From Verrucomicrobiia bacterium (GTDB lineage Bacteria; Verrucomicrobiota; Verrucomicrobiia; Opitutales; Cerasicoccaceae), in the NCBI GenBank assembly GCA_030432235.1, contig JAUIHT010000001.1, forward strand, positions 1,178,001 through 1,242,000: 64,000 nt of DNA. Direction: 5' to 3'. Positions 49,829 through 58,219 of the stretch are shown here, piece after piece. The translations under genes were made by a program, and so were the position numbers. How positions within the stretch are numbered: position 1 is the first letter of the stretch; every line of letters begins with the position of its first letter. The notes under the pieces are model-generated. The model did no database searches. It was not told the origin of the DNA and saw nothing but the letters and a program-made list of their open reading frames with translations.

Positions 49829-50263
49829 ATGGATACACCGCCAACGATTCAGCCTGAACGTCAGCCGGACTGGTGGGACCGCAACTGGAAGTGGTTTTTG
49901 CCCACGGTGATTCTCGGTGTCCTGGCGGTTACGGTGGTGGCTTTGTTTGCCTTGTTTTCCGTGATTTTTGGCTTCATGAAGTCGTCGGAGCCTTACCAGA
50001 TAGGGCTCGTTGAAGCGCAGAAAAGCCCGGCGCTTATCGCACAAATCGGCGAACCGATCGAGGCGGGGTGGTTTGCCACTGGCAACCTGAACTACTCCGG
50101 TTCCAGCGGTGACGCGGACCTCGCGATCCCTGTCCACGGGCCCAAAGGCAAAGCGACTGTTTACATTTTGGCCAAACGAGAAGCGGGTGAGTGGCACATG
50201 CATCGAGCCGAAGTAGAGGTCAAGGGCAGCGGGGAGCGCATTGACCTGCTGAAGGAGCTGTAA
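49829..50263 (+). CDS. Coa1-like cytochrome oxidase assembly family protein
   Basis: A 144-residue protein with one membrane span near residues 24-50 (LPTVILGVLAVTVVALFALF) and a C-terminal domain with PYQIGLVEAQKSPALIAQIG, then NLNYSGSSGDADLAIPVHGP and AKREAGEWHM. This is the pattern of the Coa1 family, small proteins linked to assembly of cytochrome c oxidase in mitochondria and present in bacteria. No oxidase gene is nearby, so the role here is open. Confidence 0.7.
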   Translation: MDTPPTIQPERQPDWWDRNWKWFLPTVILGVLAVTVVALFALFSVIFGFMKSSEPYQIGLVEAQKSPALIAQIGEPIEAGWFATGNLNYSGSSGDADLAIPVHGPKGKATVYILAKREAGEWHMHRAEVEVKGSGERIDLLKEL

Positions 50264-50304
50264 ATGCGTTGCCATTGGTGCCTGCATAGCGAAAATCATC
50301 CGCC

Positions 50305-51090
50305 ATGTATCGCATCGGACGAGCTATTATTGTTGCAGGCTGCCTGGCTCTATTGCCTTGGGGGGCGCGCGGAGAGTCGGAGATGGTCCAATACTCGACC
50401 ATCGAGGCTTTGCTGGGCGGTGTTCTGGCGGGTAATCTGACTTTGGATGCCTTAGTGGACGAGGGCGACTTCGGCATCGGCACCTTCAACGACCTCGATG
50501 GCGAGATGGTCGTCCTCGGCGGTACAGTCTACCAGGTTCGCGGGGACGGTACAGTGCATCAGCCGCCCCTGTCGACGAAGACGCCCTACGCGGCGGTATG
50601 CGATTTTGACGGAGACAAAGCCCAGAAAATCGACGGCATGCCTGCAGGGCTGGACTATGTGGCTTTACAGGCGCAAATCGACAAGCTGCTGCCGTCGCTG
50701 AATCTTTTCTATGCCATCAAGATTGACGGCACCTTCAGCGCTCTGACCGCACGGAGTGTGCCTGCTCAGAAAAAACCGTATCCGCCGCTGGCCGAAATCG
50801 TGAAGAACCAGCCCATCTTTAAATTCGATAACGTCAAAGGCACACTGGTGGGCTTCCGTTGTCCGGCCTACGTCAAGGGCGTCAACGTCCCCGGCTACCA
50901 TTTCCACTTTCTCACGGAGGATAAAAAAGGCGGTGGGCACGTTCTCGCGCTGACCACCGGCGAGGTCCAAATCAAGTACGTAAAACTCGACTCCTGGGAG
51001 GTCATGCTGCCCGACACGATTGAGTTCCTCGAGGCGCCTTTGGGTAAGGACATGTCCAAGGAACTCAAAGCCGTCGAGACGGCGAAGTGA
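50305..51090 (+). CDS. budA: Exported acetolactate decarboxylase
   Basis: A 261-residue alpha-acetolactate decarboxylase, which turns 2-acetolactate into acetoin with CO2 release. The zinc site is visible as GYHFHFLTEDKKGGGH (His-x-His and a later His), and VVLGGTVYQVRGDGTVH is the family core. Unlike most family members it starts with a signal peptide (YRIGRAIIVAGCLALLPWG, then ARG), so it should act outside the cytoplasm. No acetolactate synthase is nearby. It follows the Coa1-like gene by 41 bases. Confidence 0.9.
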   Translation: MYRIGRAIIVAGCLALLPWGARGESEMVQYSTIEALLGGVLAGNLTLDALVDEGDFGIGTFNDLDGEMVVLGGTVYQVRGDGTVHQPPLSTKTPYAAVCDFDGDKAQKIDGMPAGLDYVALQAQIDKLLPSLNLFYAIKIDGTFSALTARSVPAQKKPYPPLAEIVKNQPIFKFDNVKGTLVGFRCPAYVKGVNVPGYHFHFLTEDKKGGGHVLALTTGEVQIKYVKLDSWEVMLPDTIEFLEAPLGKDMSKELKAVETAK

Positions 51091-51116
51091 ATACGCTTAG
51101 CTGTTTCGAGTAAACG

Positions 51117-51183
51117 CGATGCGCAGCATCGACGATTCTTAAGGCATTGCCTTAAGTGAGGGTCTGGGGCGAGTAGCCCCAGA
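51117..51183. terminator. Three consecutive hairpins between convergent genes
   Basis: In 67 bases there are three clean stems: CGATGC-GCA-GCATCG (51117-51131), CTTAAGGC-ATT-GCCTTAAG (51138-51156) and TCTGGGGC-GAGTA-GCCCCAGA (51163-51183). They lie between budA and the convergent lytic transglycosylase gene and could end transcription in both directions, though only a short T run follows. Confidence 0.55.
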
Positions 51184-51203
51184 TTTCCAGAATGCGAGTG
51201 GCC

Positions 51204-51758
51204 TCACTGTGGAGGCGCAACCGGGTCGGTGTCGCCGGCGAAGAGCTGCTGGTAGGTGTGATTCTCGGGGGAGGGGACGCCGCTGATGTCGTAGTTAGCC
51301 TCCTGAACCTTTCCGATGCCGTAGCGGTAGCTGGCGGCAAGCAGGGGATAGCTGAAGTGGCCGTCGGCCTGAAGCTGCTTCTTGAGGTGGGCCAGGTAGG
51401 CGGTTCCGGCGTCGATGTTGTCCTCCCAATCGTAGGCATCGCTCCAGGAGCTGTTGTCGACGGTCTCCCAGGCGACCTCGCTGAGCTGCATGAGTCCGCG
51501 CGCGTACCCATTGGAAGCCTCGGCTAACGGGTCAAAACTGCTTTCGGCAAAGATGATGGCGTAGACGAAGTGCGGGTCGATATCGCGCTGCCCGGCCTTC
51601 TTTTCGACGTATTCCCAGATATCCTCCTTGTCCGGCTTGCTGATGTGCCGGTGGACGGTGGGCACGATGTTGTTGAAGAAAATGAGCCCGATGAAGGCCC
51701 CGGCGATTCCCGCGGCCCAAAAGAATTTTATCCGATGGCGTGGATGCATGGTAGACAC
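51204..51758 (-). CDS. Membrane-anchored lytic transglycosylase (SLT domain)
   Basis: A 184-residue protein with an N-terminal membrane anchor (residues 10-28, FFWAAGIAGAFIGLIFF) followed by a goose-type SLT domain. The catalytic Glu is in FVYAIIFAESSFDP, and the family motif ARGLMQLSEVAWETV follows, with AASYRYGIGKVQEA near the end. These enzymes cleave the peptidoglycan glycan strand to 1,6-anhydromuramyl products. It is short for the class, lacking added domains. It may be the only gene on its transcript. Confidence 0.88.
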   Translation of the reverse strand: MSTMHPRHRIKFFWAAGIAGAFIGLIFFNNIVPTVHRHISKPDKEDIWEYVEKKAGQRDIDPHFVYAIIFAESSFDPLAEASNGYARGLMQLSEVAWETVDNSSWSDAYDWEDNIDAGTAYLAHLKKQLQADGHFSYPLLAASYRYGIGKVQEANYDISGVPSPENHTYQQLFAGDTDPVAPPQ

Positions 51759-51762
51759 TTAT

Positions 51763-51850
51763 AGCCACTAGAAGCGCAAGATACACAAAAAACGACACTA
51801 TCCAGGTCGTGAAGAAGATTTCTTTGTGTTTCTTGTGCCTTTTTGTGGCT
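51763..51850. repeat. Palindromic repeat of inverted 9-bp units (CACAAGAAA type, degenerate)
   Basis: The right arm on the minus strand reads CCACAAAAAGG, CACAAGAAA, CACAAAGAA; the left arm is a weaker version (CCACTAGAAG, CGCAAGATA, CACAAAAAA). It lies between the lytic transglycosylase start and the end of the fusion gene and shares its layout with the elements at 9141 and 23377. Confidence 0.65.
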
Positions 51851-51855
51851 GACCC

Positions 51856-53610
51856 TTATTCTGCTTGAATGGCGTTGGCCACCTGCTTGAGTGCTTCGGC
51901 CACACGCGGGCCGGGGACGCTGAACTGCTTCGCGTCGATGAAATAGACCCGGCCGTTTTTGACCGCACTGAGCTGGCTCCAGATGGGGTCTCCCCGATAG
52001 TCGGAGAGGGCGGCGCCATCGATGAGAGTGCCATTACCGCCTCCGGGCGAGGAGTAAAGAATGACTTCCGGGTCGGCCTCAAGCAGGAATTCGCGGCTAA
52101 GCTGAGGCCAGCCCGAGCCAGCCTCGGCGGCGATATTGACGCCTCCGGCCTCGGTGATGAGCCCGTCGCCGAAGGTGCCGGCACCGGCGGCGTATTGCCA
52201 TTCGTAATCGGTAAAGATGACGGTTCGCGGCGCTTGCCAGTTGGGCTTGGCGGCGAGGTTTTTGCGTACGCCGTCGCGGGTGGCCTGCATCTTGGCGGAG
52301 ATGTCCCAGGCGGCCTGTTGCTGGTCGAGCGCTTGCCCGGTCAGGTTGACATCGTCCATGACGCCGTCGTACCCCACGCTGTTGAGCACCAGGGCGGGCA
52401 TCCCGAGGCGGCGCAGGCGGCGCACGTCGGCGGCGTTGGTGATGTCGGCCAGGAGAATGAGATCCGGCTCCAGGGCGGCGACGGCTTCGAAGGGAGGCGA
52501 GGGGTAAACGCTCAGGCGCGGCAGGTCACCGAGGTTTTCCGGCACGTCGCAGTGCTCGGTGACGGCCACGAGGCGATCGCCCTGGCCCATCTTGATGAGA
52601 ATTTCCGTGGCGCTCGGGGCTAGGCTGACGATGCGTTGGGGCTCCACCGGGATGACGGTTTCGTCGCCGCGGCCGTCGGTCAGGGCCATGGGGTAGGGCG
52701 AAGCCGGTGAATGCACCGCGAGGGTTTCGGCGCCGCCTTTGGGCTTTTCGCCGGGGAAGACCATCACGCTGGCGGTGCGGCCCACGCGCATGAGCGCTTC
52801 GTGCGGCGGGTCGATGAGCTTGATGCGGACGGGAAAACGTTGGGCCAGCCGCACCCAGTCGACAGTCGGAGCCACGACGGGCAGGAGGTTTTGCGCCTCG
52901 GCGCCATCCTCGCGAAAGATACCCCAGCCGACGCTTTCAACGACGCCCTCGAGGGGCTCGAAGTGCTGGCCCATGAACCTCACCTCGGCACGGTCGCCGG
53001 GCTCGATGTTGCGCAGGTCGGTTTCCTTGAAAAAGCCGTAGATCCAGAACGAATCGAAGTCGATGAGGGCGACCAGCGGCTGGCCTTTGGTCACGTAAGT
53101 GCCCTCGGCGACCTGCAGGTTGGTCACGTAGCCGTCGACGGTGGCGTAGACCTTGGTGTAGCCGAGATCGAGGCGGGCCAGTTCGAGCTGGGCCTCGTCC
53201 ACAGCGATGTCGGCCACCGCCTCGGCGTACTGGGTCTCGAAATCCTGAAACTCCTCCAAGGAAATCAGCTTGTCGGCCACGAGCTGGCGGCGGCGCTCGA
53301 CCTCGCGGGACAGGTTCTCGGCCTTGACCTTGGCGCGGTTGAGCGAGGCCTGGGCCGCGACCACCTCCTGGGCGTAATCGGTGGGGTCGATTTCAAAGAG
53401 CAGGTCGCCGCGGTTGACCCACTGGTTGTCCTTCACCGTCACCTCGATCATCGGGCCGCTGACACGCGCGGCGATGCCGACCACGTAGGCGTCCGCCTGG
53501 CCGTCACGCGTCCAGGGGTAGAGCAGGTAATCGCGCCACACGAGCAGTCCAAGGGCGACGGCAACGGCGAGCACCCCGAGGGTGATGACTACTTTGATAA
53601 ATGTTTTCAA
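51856..53610 (-). CDS. Fusion of HlyD-type membrane fusion protein and BtuF-like periplasmic binding protein
   Basis: A 584-residue protein in one unbroken frame. Residues 1-288 are an AaeA/EmrA-like adaptor: one N-terminal membrane span (5-25), the biotinyl-lipoyl-type segment ISGPMIEVTVKDNQWVNRG region at 45-75, a coiled coil near 85-150, and the second lipoyl half LGYTKVYATVDGYVTNLQV. Residues 306-584 are a BtuF/FepB-type binding protein of the cobalamin/iron-complex family, starting TDGRGDETVIPVEPQRIVSL and continuing APSATEIL, with VYFIDAKQFSVPGPR at the end. It has no signal peptide at the junction. The gene overlaps the upstream DUF1656 gene by 4 bases. An AaeB/FUSC transporter, normally part of this set, is not in the neighbourhood. 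Confidence 0.88.
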   Translation of the reverse strand: MKTFIKVVITLGVLAVAVALGLLVWRDYLLYPWTRDGQADAYVVGIAARVSGPMIEVTVKDNQWVNRGDLLFEIDPTDYAQEVVAAQASLNRAKVKAENLSREVERRRQLVADKLISLEEFQDFETQYAEAVADIAVDEAQLELARLDLGYTKVYATVDGYVTNLQVAEGTYVTKGQPLVALIDFDSFWIYGFFKETDLRNIEPGDRAEVRFMGQHFEPLEGVVESVGWGIFREDGAEAQNLLPVVAPTVDWVRLAQRFPVRIKLIDPPHEALMRVGRTASVMVFPGEKPKGGAETLAVHSPASPYPMALTDGRGDETVIPVEPQRIVSLAPSATEILIKMGQGDRLVAVTEHCDVPENLGDLPRLSVYPSPPFEAVAALEPDLILLADITNAADVRRLRRLGMPALVLNSVGYDGVMDDVNLTGQALDQQQAAWDISAKMQATRDGVRKNLAAKPNWQAPRTVIFTDYEWQYAAGAGTFGDGLITEAGGVNIAAEAGSGWPQLSREFLLEADPEVILYSSPGGGNGTLIDGAALSDYRGDPIWSQLSAVKNGRVYFIDAKQFSVPGPRVAEALKQVANAIQAE

Positions 53611-53870
53611 CGTGGCAGAAACATGAGTGATAGCAGGAAACCGTAAACAAAAATCAGGCCGATGAGGAAGAGCGGCGGGTGCCAGACGAAGCGCTCCAGG
53701 CGTAGTCGATCACCTACCCAGGCGGTTACGCCGCCCAGCAGAATAGCGCCCAAAATGATCAGGATGACGGGGGTATAGTAGAACCCGAACAGATCGTACT
53801 CCGGCACCATGCGCCAGGTCTCCGGAATCCAGCCGAAGAAATCCATACCCGTGTCGCTCGTAGTCATCAC
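53607..53870 (-). CDS. DUF1656 (AaeX-like) small membrane protein
   Basis: An 87-residue protein with two membrane spans (YYTPVILIILGAILLGGVTA and LFLIGLIFVYGFLLSLMF) and the DUF1656/AaeX family N-terminus with PEYDLFGFYYTP. AaeX is encoded next to the AaeA-AaeB aromatic acid efflux system. Here it precedes and overlaps, by 4 bases, the adaptor-BtuF fusion, which supports the adaptor half being of AaeA type. Confidence 0.85.
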   Translation of the reverse strand: MMTTSDTGMDFFGWIPETWRMVPEYDLFGFYYTPVILIILGAILLGGVTAWVGDRLRLERFVWHPPLFLIGLIFVYGFLLSLMFLPR

Positions 53871-53940
53871 GGACAGACTCTAGGCCTTCATGGTCCGAGG
53901 CCAATCCGAAATTGCAGGGTGCCGGGCGGGGGGACGAGGC

Positions 53941-54642
53941 CTACCATTTTTCCTTTTCAGGCAATGTGCTGGGGTAGGCGTATTCGCCGACAATGTCCTC
54001 GTCCTTGTAAATACGCACCCAGATGCCCTCCAGCTCGTCTTCGCTCTTATCCTTGCCGCCTCCGACATAATACCAGCCCGAGGCCAGTTTACTTTCCTTC
54101 ATCTCGGCCTTGTCGGTCTCGAACTCGAAATTCCCGTAAGGGGCGAGGGAGGTAATCTTGGTGTCTCCCTTGTAGCGTTTCAGTTTGCCGTCGCTGCGCT
54201 TGTCCGCGGCTATTTCGTTTTCAAAGACGAAAAAACGGTACTCCGCCTTGAGGTCCTTGAAGGTCATCTCGCTGGTGTTGGAGACCGACACCTTGTAGTA
54301 GCCCTTGAAGATCTTGTACTCAACCGCGCCGTTGTCCTCCTTGACCTTACGGGTGGTGGCACTTTTGGCGGCGACCTCGATGGCCCCCTTGTCGATAGCG
54401 CGTTCCTTACGCCACTGGGCGAGGAATTCACGGTCCTCGCTGGTAAAGATGGCGGGGTCGACGACGAAGGTCTGGCCGTCTTCGCGCTCGATTTCCACGC
54501 GGTCGCCCTGCATGCGCAAGGGCTTGGCCTTGATGGTCACGCCGTTGGAGTTGGTAAAGGTGTGATACTCTTCCGCGGCGCTGGCGATCAGCCCGGAAAA
54601 GAGGATCATACTTAACAGATAAAGATAGCGATAGAAAATCAT
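53941..54642 (-). CDS. Exported protein with SHD1-like domain
   Basis: A 233-residue protein started at ATG 54642 for its signal peptide (IFYRYLYLLSMILFSGLIAS). Residues 25-80 resemble the SLA1 homology domain 1 found in many Planctomycetes and Verrucomicrobiota proteins: YHTFTNSNGVTIKAKPLRMQ then VVDPAIFTSEDREFLAQW. The rest is a beta-rich domain of unknown function, with NTSEMTFKDLKAEYRFFV. It lies upstream of the DUF1656 gene on the same strand with a 70-base gap and may be in the same transcript. Confidence 0.72.
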   Translation of the reverse strand: MIFYRYLYLLSMILFSGLIASAAEEYHTFTNSNGVTIKAKPLRMQGDRVEIEREDGQTFVVDPAIFTSEDREFLAQWRKERAIDKGAIEVAAKSATTRKVKEDNGAVEYKIFKGYYKVSVSNTSEMTFKDLKAEYRFFVFENEIAADKRSDGKLKRYKGDTKITSLAPYGNFEFETDKAEMKESKLASGWYYVGGGKDKSEDELEGIWVRIYKDEDIVGEYAYPSTLPEKEKW

Positions 54643-54751
54643 GGCACGGGTACCGTATGCGTAAGCGGGTTGTCTGTCCATACGCTTTTTTACTCAGTGG
54701 TATCCGGTAAAGCGCCTTGCCATCGACCCCAATCTGATTTCCAACAAAGCC

Positions 54752-55033
54752 ATGCCCGAGAGCAAACCGCATGTCACCATCACCTACTGTGCCCTGTGCA
54801 ACTGGCTGACGCGCTCGGCCTGGATGGCCCAGGAGCTCCTGAGCACCTTCTCCGAGGAACTCGGCGGGGTCACTCTGACGCCAGGCACGGGCGGCATCTT
54901 TGAAATCCGGGTGGATGGTGAACTGGTCTGGGAGCGCAAGCGCGACGGTGGTTTCCCGGGCTCCAAGGAGCTCAAGCAGCGCGTGCGCGACGTCATCGCT
55001 CCAGACCGTAATCTCGGCCACGTCGATTCATGA
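54752..55033 (+). CDS. Rdx-family (SelT/SelW/SelH-like) thioredoxin-fold protein
   Basis: A 93-residue Rdx protein. The redox motif is CALC in ITYCALCNWLTRSAWM (Cys-x-x-Cys; selenoprotein homologues have Cys-x-x-Sec here), and the family end GGFPGSKELKQRVRDVI is present. Such proteins are thought to act in redox control. The stop overlaps the rsmG start by four bases (ATGA), showing coupling. Confidence 0.87.
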   Translation: MPESKPHVTITYCALCNWLTRSAWMAQELLSTFSEELGGVTLTPGTGGIFEIRVDGELVWERKRDGGFPGSKELKQRVRDVIAPDRNLGHVDS

Positions 55034-55695
55034 GCACGCCCCATCCGCAGATACTTGAATGGTTCCCCGATTTGCCGGAGCGAACGCACGGCCTCCTGGC
55101 CGGCTACGCGGAGCTCATGCGGGAGTGGAACGCGAAAATCAACCTGGTCTCCCGCAAGGACATCGACGCCTTCGAGGTGCACCACCTGGCGCCCTGTCTG
55201 GCCATCACCCGTAAGCTCAAGTTAATGGACGGCGCCCGTGTGCTGGATGTCGGCACCGGTGGCGGTTTGCCGGGGCTGGTTTTGGCAATCTGCTACCCGC
55301 AGGCGCGCTTTCTTCTGGCTGACTCCATCGCCAAGAAAATCCGTGTCGTCGATGACATCGCCAAGCGCCTTGACCTGAAAAACGTCGAGGTGCGCCAGTG
55401 CCGCGTGGAGTCGCTCAACCGCGAGTTCGACTTCATCACCGGGCGTGCTGTCACGGCCCTGCCGGAGTTCGTTGGCTGGGTGCGCAAGCTCGCGCGCAAA
55501 GGCGCCAAGCACTCACTGGAGAACGGACTGCTCTACTGGAAGGGCGGGCCGCTCGAGGAATCCCTGGGCATTAAGCCCCGGCACCTATGGGCATTAGGCG
55601 AACTGCTACCTGGCGGCGATTATCCGGAAAAGTTCATTGTTCATTTCCTGGCACAGGACCTGCCTCGGGCGAAAACAACGCAAAAACAATCTTGA
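55030..55695 (+). CDS. rsmG: 16S rRNA (guanine(527)-N7)-methyltransferase RsmG
   Basis: A 221-residue RsmG/GidB methyltransferase. Landmarks are the family N-terminus LLAGYAELMREWNAKINLVS, the SAM loop RVLDVGTGGGLPGLVLAI and the target-side block FDFITGRAVTALPEFVGW. It methylates G527 of 16S rRNA near the decoding site. The order Rdx-rsmG-feoA with tiny gaps indicates one transcript. Confidence 0.95.
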   Translation: MSTPHPQILEWFPDLPERTHGLLAGYAELMREWNAKINLVSRKDIDAFEVHHLAPCLAITRKLKLMDGARVLDVGTGGGLPGLVLAICYPQARFLLADSIAKKIRVVDDIAKRLDLKNVEVRQCRVESLNREFDFITGRAVTALPEFVGWVRKLARKGAKHSLENGLLYWKGGPLEESLGIKPRHLWALGELLPGGDYPEKFIVHFLAQDLPRAKTTQKQS

Positions 55696-55706
55696 GACTC
55701 ACTTGC

Positions 55707-55985
55707 ATGAGTCTCAACATCCTGCGTTTCGTCATGCCAAGTTCCCAGGGAGAGATCAGCCTCAGCGACCTGAAAAAAGGTCAGAGCGGACGCGTCATTG
55801 CTATCGATGCGGACGACCCGGTTAACCAGCGCCTGATGATTATGGGTCTCCTGCCGGATATGCAGGTGACCCTGGTTAAAATCGCGCCGCTGGGCGACCC
55901 CATCGCCGTGCAGTTTGAGGGCCGGGTCGTCAGCCTCCGCCGCGCCGAGGCCTCGCGTGTGCGCCTGGAGCCCTTGTCCGCCTAG
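55707..55985 (+). CDS. feoA: Ferrous iron transport protein A
   Basis: A 92-residue SH3-like FeoA. The family core is ISLSDLKKGQSGRVIAIDAD and LMIMGLLPDMQVTLVKIAPL, then GDPIAVQFEGRVVSLRRAEA. I place the start at the ATG 55707, 11 bases after rsmG; the next in-frame ATG at 55734 also suits the family. The upstream in-frame extension to 55587 lies in rsmG and is a shadow. Confidence 0.9.
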   Translation: MSLNILRFVMPSSQGEISLSDLKKGQSGRVIAIDADDPVNQRLMIMGLLPDMQVTLVKIAPLGDPIAVQFEGRVVSLRRAEASRVRLEPLSA

Positions 55986-55987
55986 CC

Positions 55988-58213
55988 GTGAGCACCGTGA
56001 CTGCCAGCCCCCCGAAGACGCTCCATGTGGCGTTGATCGGCAATCCGAACACCGGCAAGACTTCCATTTTCAACGTCCTGACCGGCCTGCGGCAGCGCGT
56101 CGGCAACTACCCCGGCGTGACAGTGGAGAAGAAAGTCGGCACGATTTTTCTGCCGGAGGGGCCCGGCTACCTCGTCGATCTGCCCGGCACCTACAGTCTG
56201 GCAGCTTCCTCCCTGGATGAGCGCGTCGTGGTGGACGTCCTCAGCGGCCACACTCCCGGCGTGGCCCGGCCCGACGTCATCATCTGCGTGGTGGACGCCA
56301 CTAACCTGCAGCGTAACCTCTTCCTGGCCTCCCAAGTGGCCGACCTGGGCATCCCCATGGTCATCGCGGTCAACCTCTGGGACGCGGCCATCAAGAGCGG
56401 GCTGAAAATCGATTTGGAAGAACTGTCAGAGCGGTTGGGCGTACCGGTCCTGCCCACGGTGGGACGTCGCGGTACCGGCGTGGAGCTGCTTGGTAAGGCC
56501 GTCGCCGAGGCCTTCGAGGAAAAGCGGTGCATGGTGAAGCTCGCATGGCCCAGGGAAATCAACGCCGCCGTCGAGGATATCCGCAAGACCATCGGTGAAC
56601 ACGCCGAGGTGCCCCTGACCGACGTGGAAATCCGCCGCATGATTTTCGACGCAGACTCCGCCGTGTTACGTCGTCTGGATGCCTCCGGTATCGGAGTGCG
56701 TGCCGCCATCGACCGCGCCCGGGAGTCCATCCGCAAGCTCGGGATGAACCCCATGGCGGCCGAGGCTCTGCTGCATTACCGGCATTTGGAGAAAGTCCTC
56801 GCGGGCGTCATCACCGCGCCCGAGCAGATAGCCACCGGCGCGACGGAATCCATCGACAGGCTTCTGCTGCACCGGGGCTGGGGCTTGGTGGCCTTCCTCA
56901 GTATGATGTATTTCGTGTTCCAGTCGGTCTACACCTGGGCCGGGCCGTTCATGGACCTGATCGACGCGGCCAAGGGCTGGGTACAGGATTTGGTTGCGCC
57001 GATGTTCGACAGCATGCCCATGCTGCAAAGCCTGGTCACCGACGGCCTCATCGAGGGGGTGGGGGCCTTTGTTATTTTCCTGCCGCAGATCCTCATCCTG
57101 TTTTTCTTCATCGCGCTGCTGGAGGACACCGGCTACATGGCCCGCGCGGCCTTCCTCATGGACAAGCTCCTGAGCTGGTGCGGGCTCAACGGCAAAAGCT
57201 TTGTCCCGATGCTCTCCAGCTATGCCTGCGCGATTCCAGGGATTCTGGCCACGCGTACTATCGAGGACAACAAGACCCGCCTGGCCACTATCCTCGTGGC
57301 GCCCTTCATGAGCTGCTCGGCGCGGCTGCCGGTTTACATCCTCATGATCGGGGCCTTTATCGAGCCCCGCTACGGTCCCTGGGTGGCCGGCTTCACGCTG
57401 TTTGTCATGCACTTCGTTGGGCTGGCCGTGGCCATACCCGTGGCCTGGGTGGTGACCCGCTTCGTGCTCAAAACGAAAGGCAAACCCTTCGTCATGGAGA
57501 TGCCGCCTTATCGTGTGCCGCGCCTGAGGGACGTGATCTGGCGCATGTGGAGCGGCGCGCAGGAGTTCATCGTCCGCGCCGGGACGATTATCCTGGCCAT
57601 CACGGTCATCGTCTGGGCGCTGCTGTACTTTCCACGTCCGGAGTCCGTTGCCGAGGAAACCGCCGCCGCCTTTATCGCGGAGCAGTCCTTGGAGCAAAAC
57701 TCCACCGTCCAGGCCGTCATTGATGAATTGGAAGACCCCGAATCTGAACTCTCTGCGGAGTTGGGACGTCAGATCGACTCCGCCTACCTGAACCAAAGTT
57801 ACATGGGGCGTGCGGGCAAGGCCCTGCAACCTATCTTTGCCCCGGCGGGCTTCGACTGGAAAATCACCGTCGGGGTGCTGGCCAGCTTCCCCGCGCGCGA
57901 GGTTATCATCTCCACACTGGGGGTCATCTACGCGCTGGGCGGAGATGTTGACGAAGAGTCTGGCGACCTCCGTACCGCCCTGGCCAACGCCGAGTGGCAT
58001 CACGGTCCACTGGCGGGTACGCCGGTCTTCACCATCCCGGTGGCGCTGGCCATCATGGTCTTCTTCGCGCTCTGTTCGCAGTGCGGCGCCACCATGGCCG
58101 TCATCGTCAAGGAAGCCGGCTGGAAGTGGGCCGTGGCCAGTTTCTTCCTCATGACCTCCCTGGCCTGGATCGGCGCGGTTCTGGTCTACCAGATCGGGAC
58201 TGCGCTGGGGTGA
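55988..58213 (+). CDS. feoB: Ferrous iron transport protein B
   Basis: A 741-residue FeoB with a GTG start 2 bases after feoA. The N-terminal G domain shows G1 GNPNTGKTS (18-26), a G2/switch region around QRVGNYPGVTVEKK, G3 DLPGTYSL and G4 NLWD. The membrane part has two gate-type Cys/Gly motifs, including SYACAIPGILATRTIEDNKT and SCSARLPVYILMIGAF, that are conserved in the family. It moves ferrous iron across the inner membrane. It forms feoAB with a small Cys-rich partner downstream. No Fur box is visible in the few bases before feoA. Confidence 0.96.
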   Translation: MSTVTASPPKTLHVALIGNPNTGKTSIFNVLTGLRQRVGNYPGVTVEKKVGTIFLPEGPGYLVDLPGTYSLAASSLDERVVVDVLSGHTPGVARPDVIICVVDATNLQRNLFLASQVADLGIPMVIAVNLWDAAIKSGLKIDLEELSERLGVPVLPTVGRRGTGVELLGKAVAEAFEEKRCMVKLAWPREINAAVEDIRKTIGEHAEVPLTDVEIRRMIFDADSAVLRRLDASGIGVRAAIDRARESIRKLGMNPMAAEALLHYRHLEKVLAGVITAPEQIATGATESIDRLLLHRGWGLVAFLSMMYFVFQSVYTWAGPFMDLIDAAKGWVQDLVAPMFDSMPMLQSLVTDGLIEGVGAFVIFLPQILILFFFIALLEDTGYMARAAFLMDKLLSWCGLNGKSFVPMLSSYACAIPGILATRTIEDNKTRLATILVAPFMSCSARLPVYILMIGAFIEPRYGPWVAGFTLFVMHFVGLAVAIPVAWVVTRFVLKTKGKPFVMEMPPYRVPRLRDVIWRMWSGAQEFIVRAGTIILAITVIVWALLYFPRPESVAEETAAAFIAEQSLEQNSTVQAVIDELEDPESELSAELGRQIDSAYLNQSYMGRAGKALQPIFAPAGFDWKITVGVLASFPAREVIISTLGVIYALGGDVDEESGDLRTALANAEWHHGPLAGTPVFTIPVALAIMVFFALCSQCGATMAVIVKEAGWKWAVASFFLMTSLAWIGAVLVYQIGTALG

Positions 58214-58219
58214 GGCATT

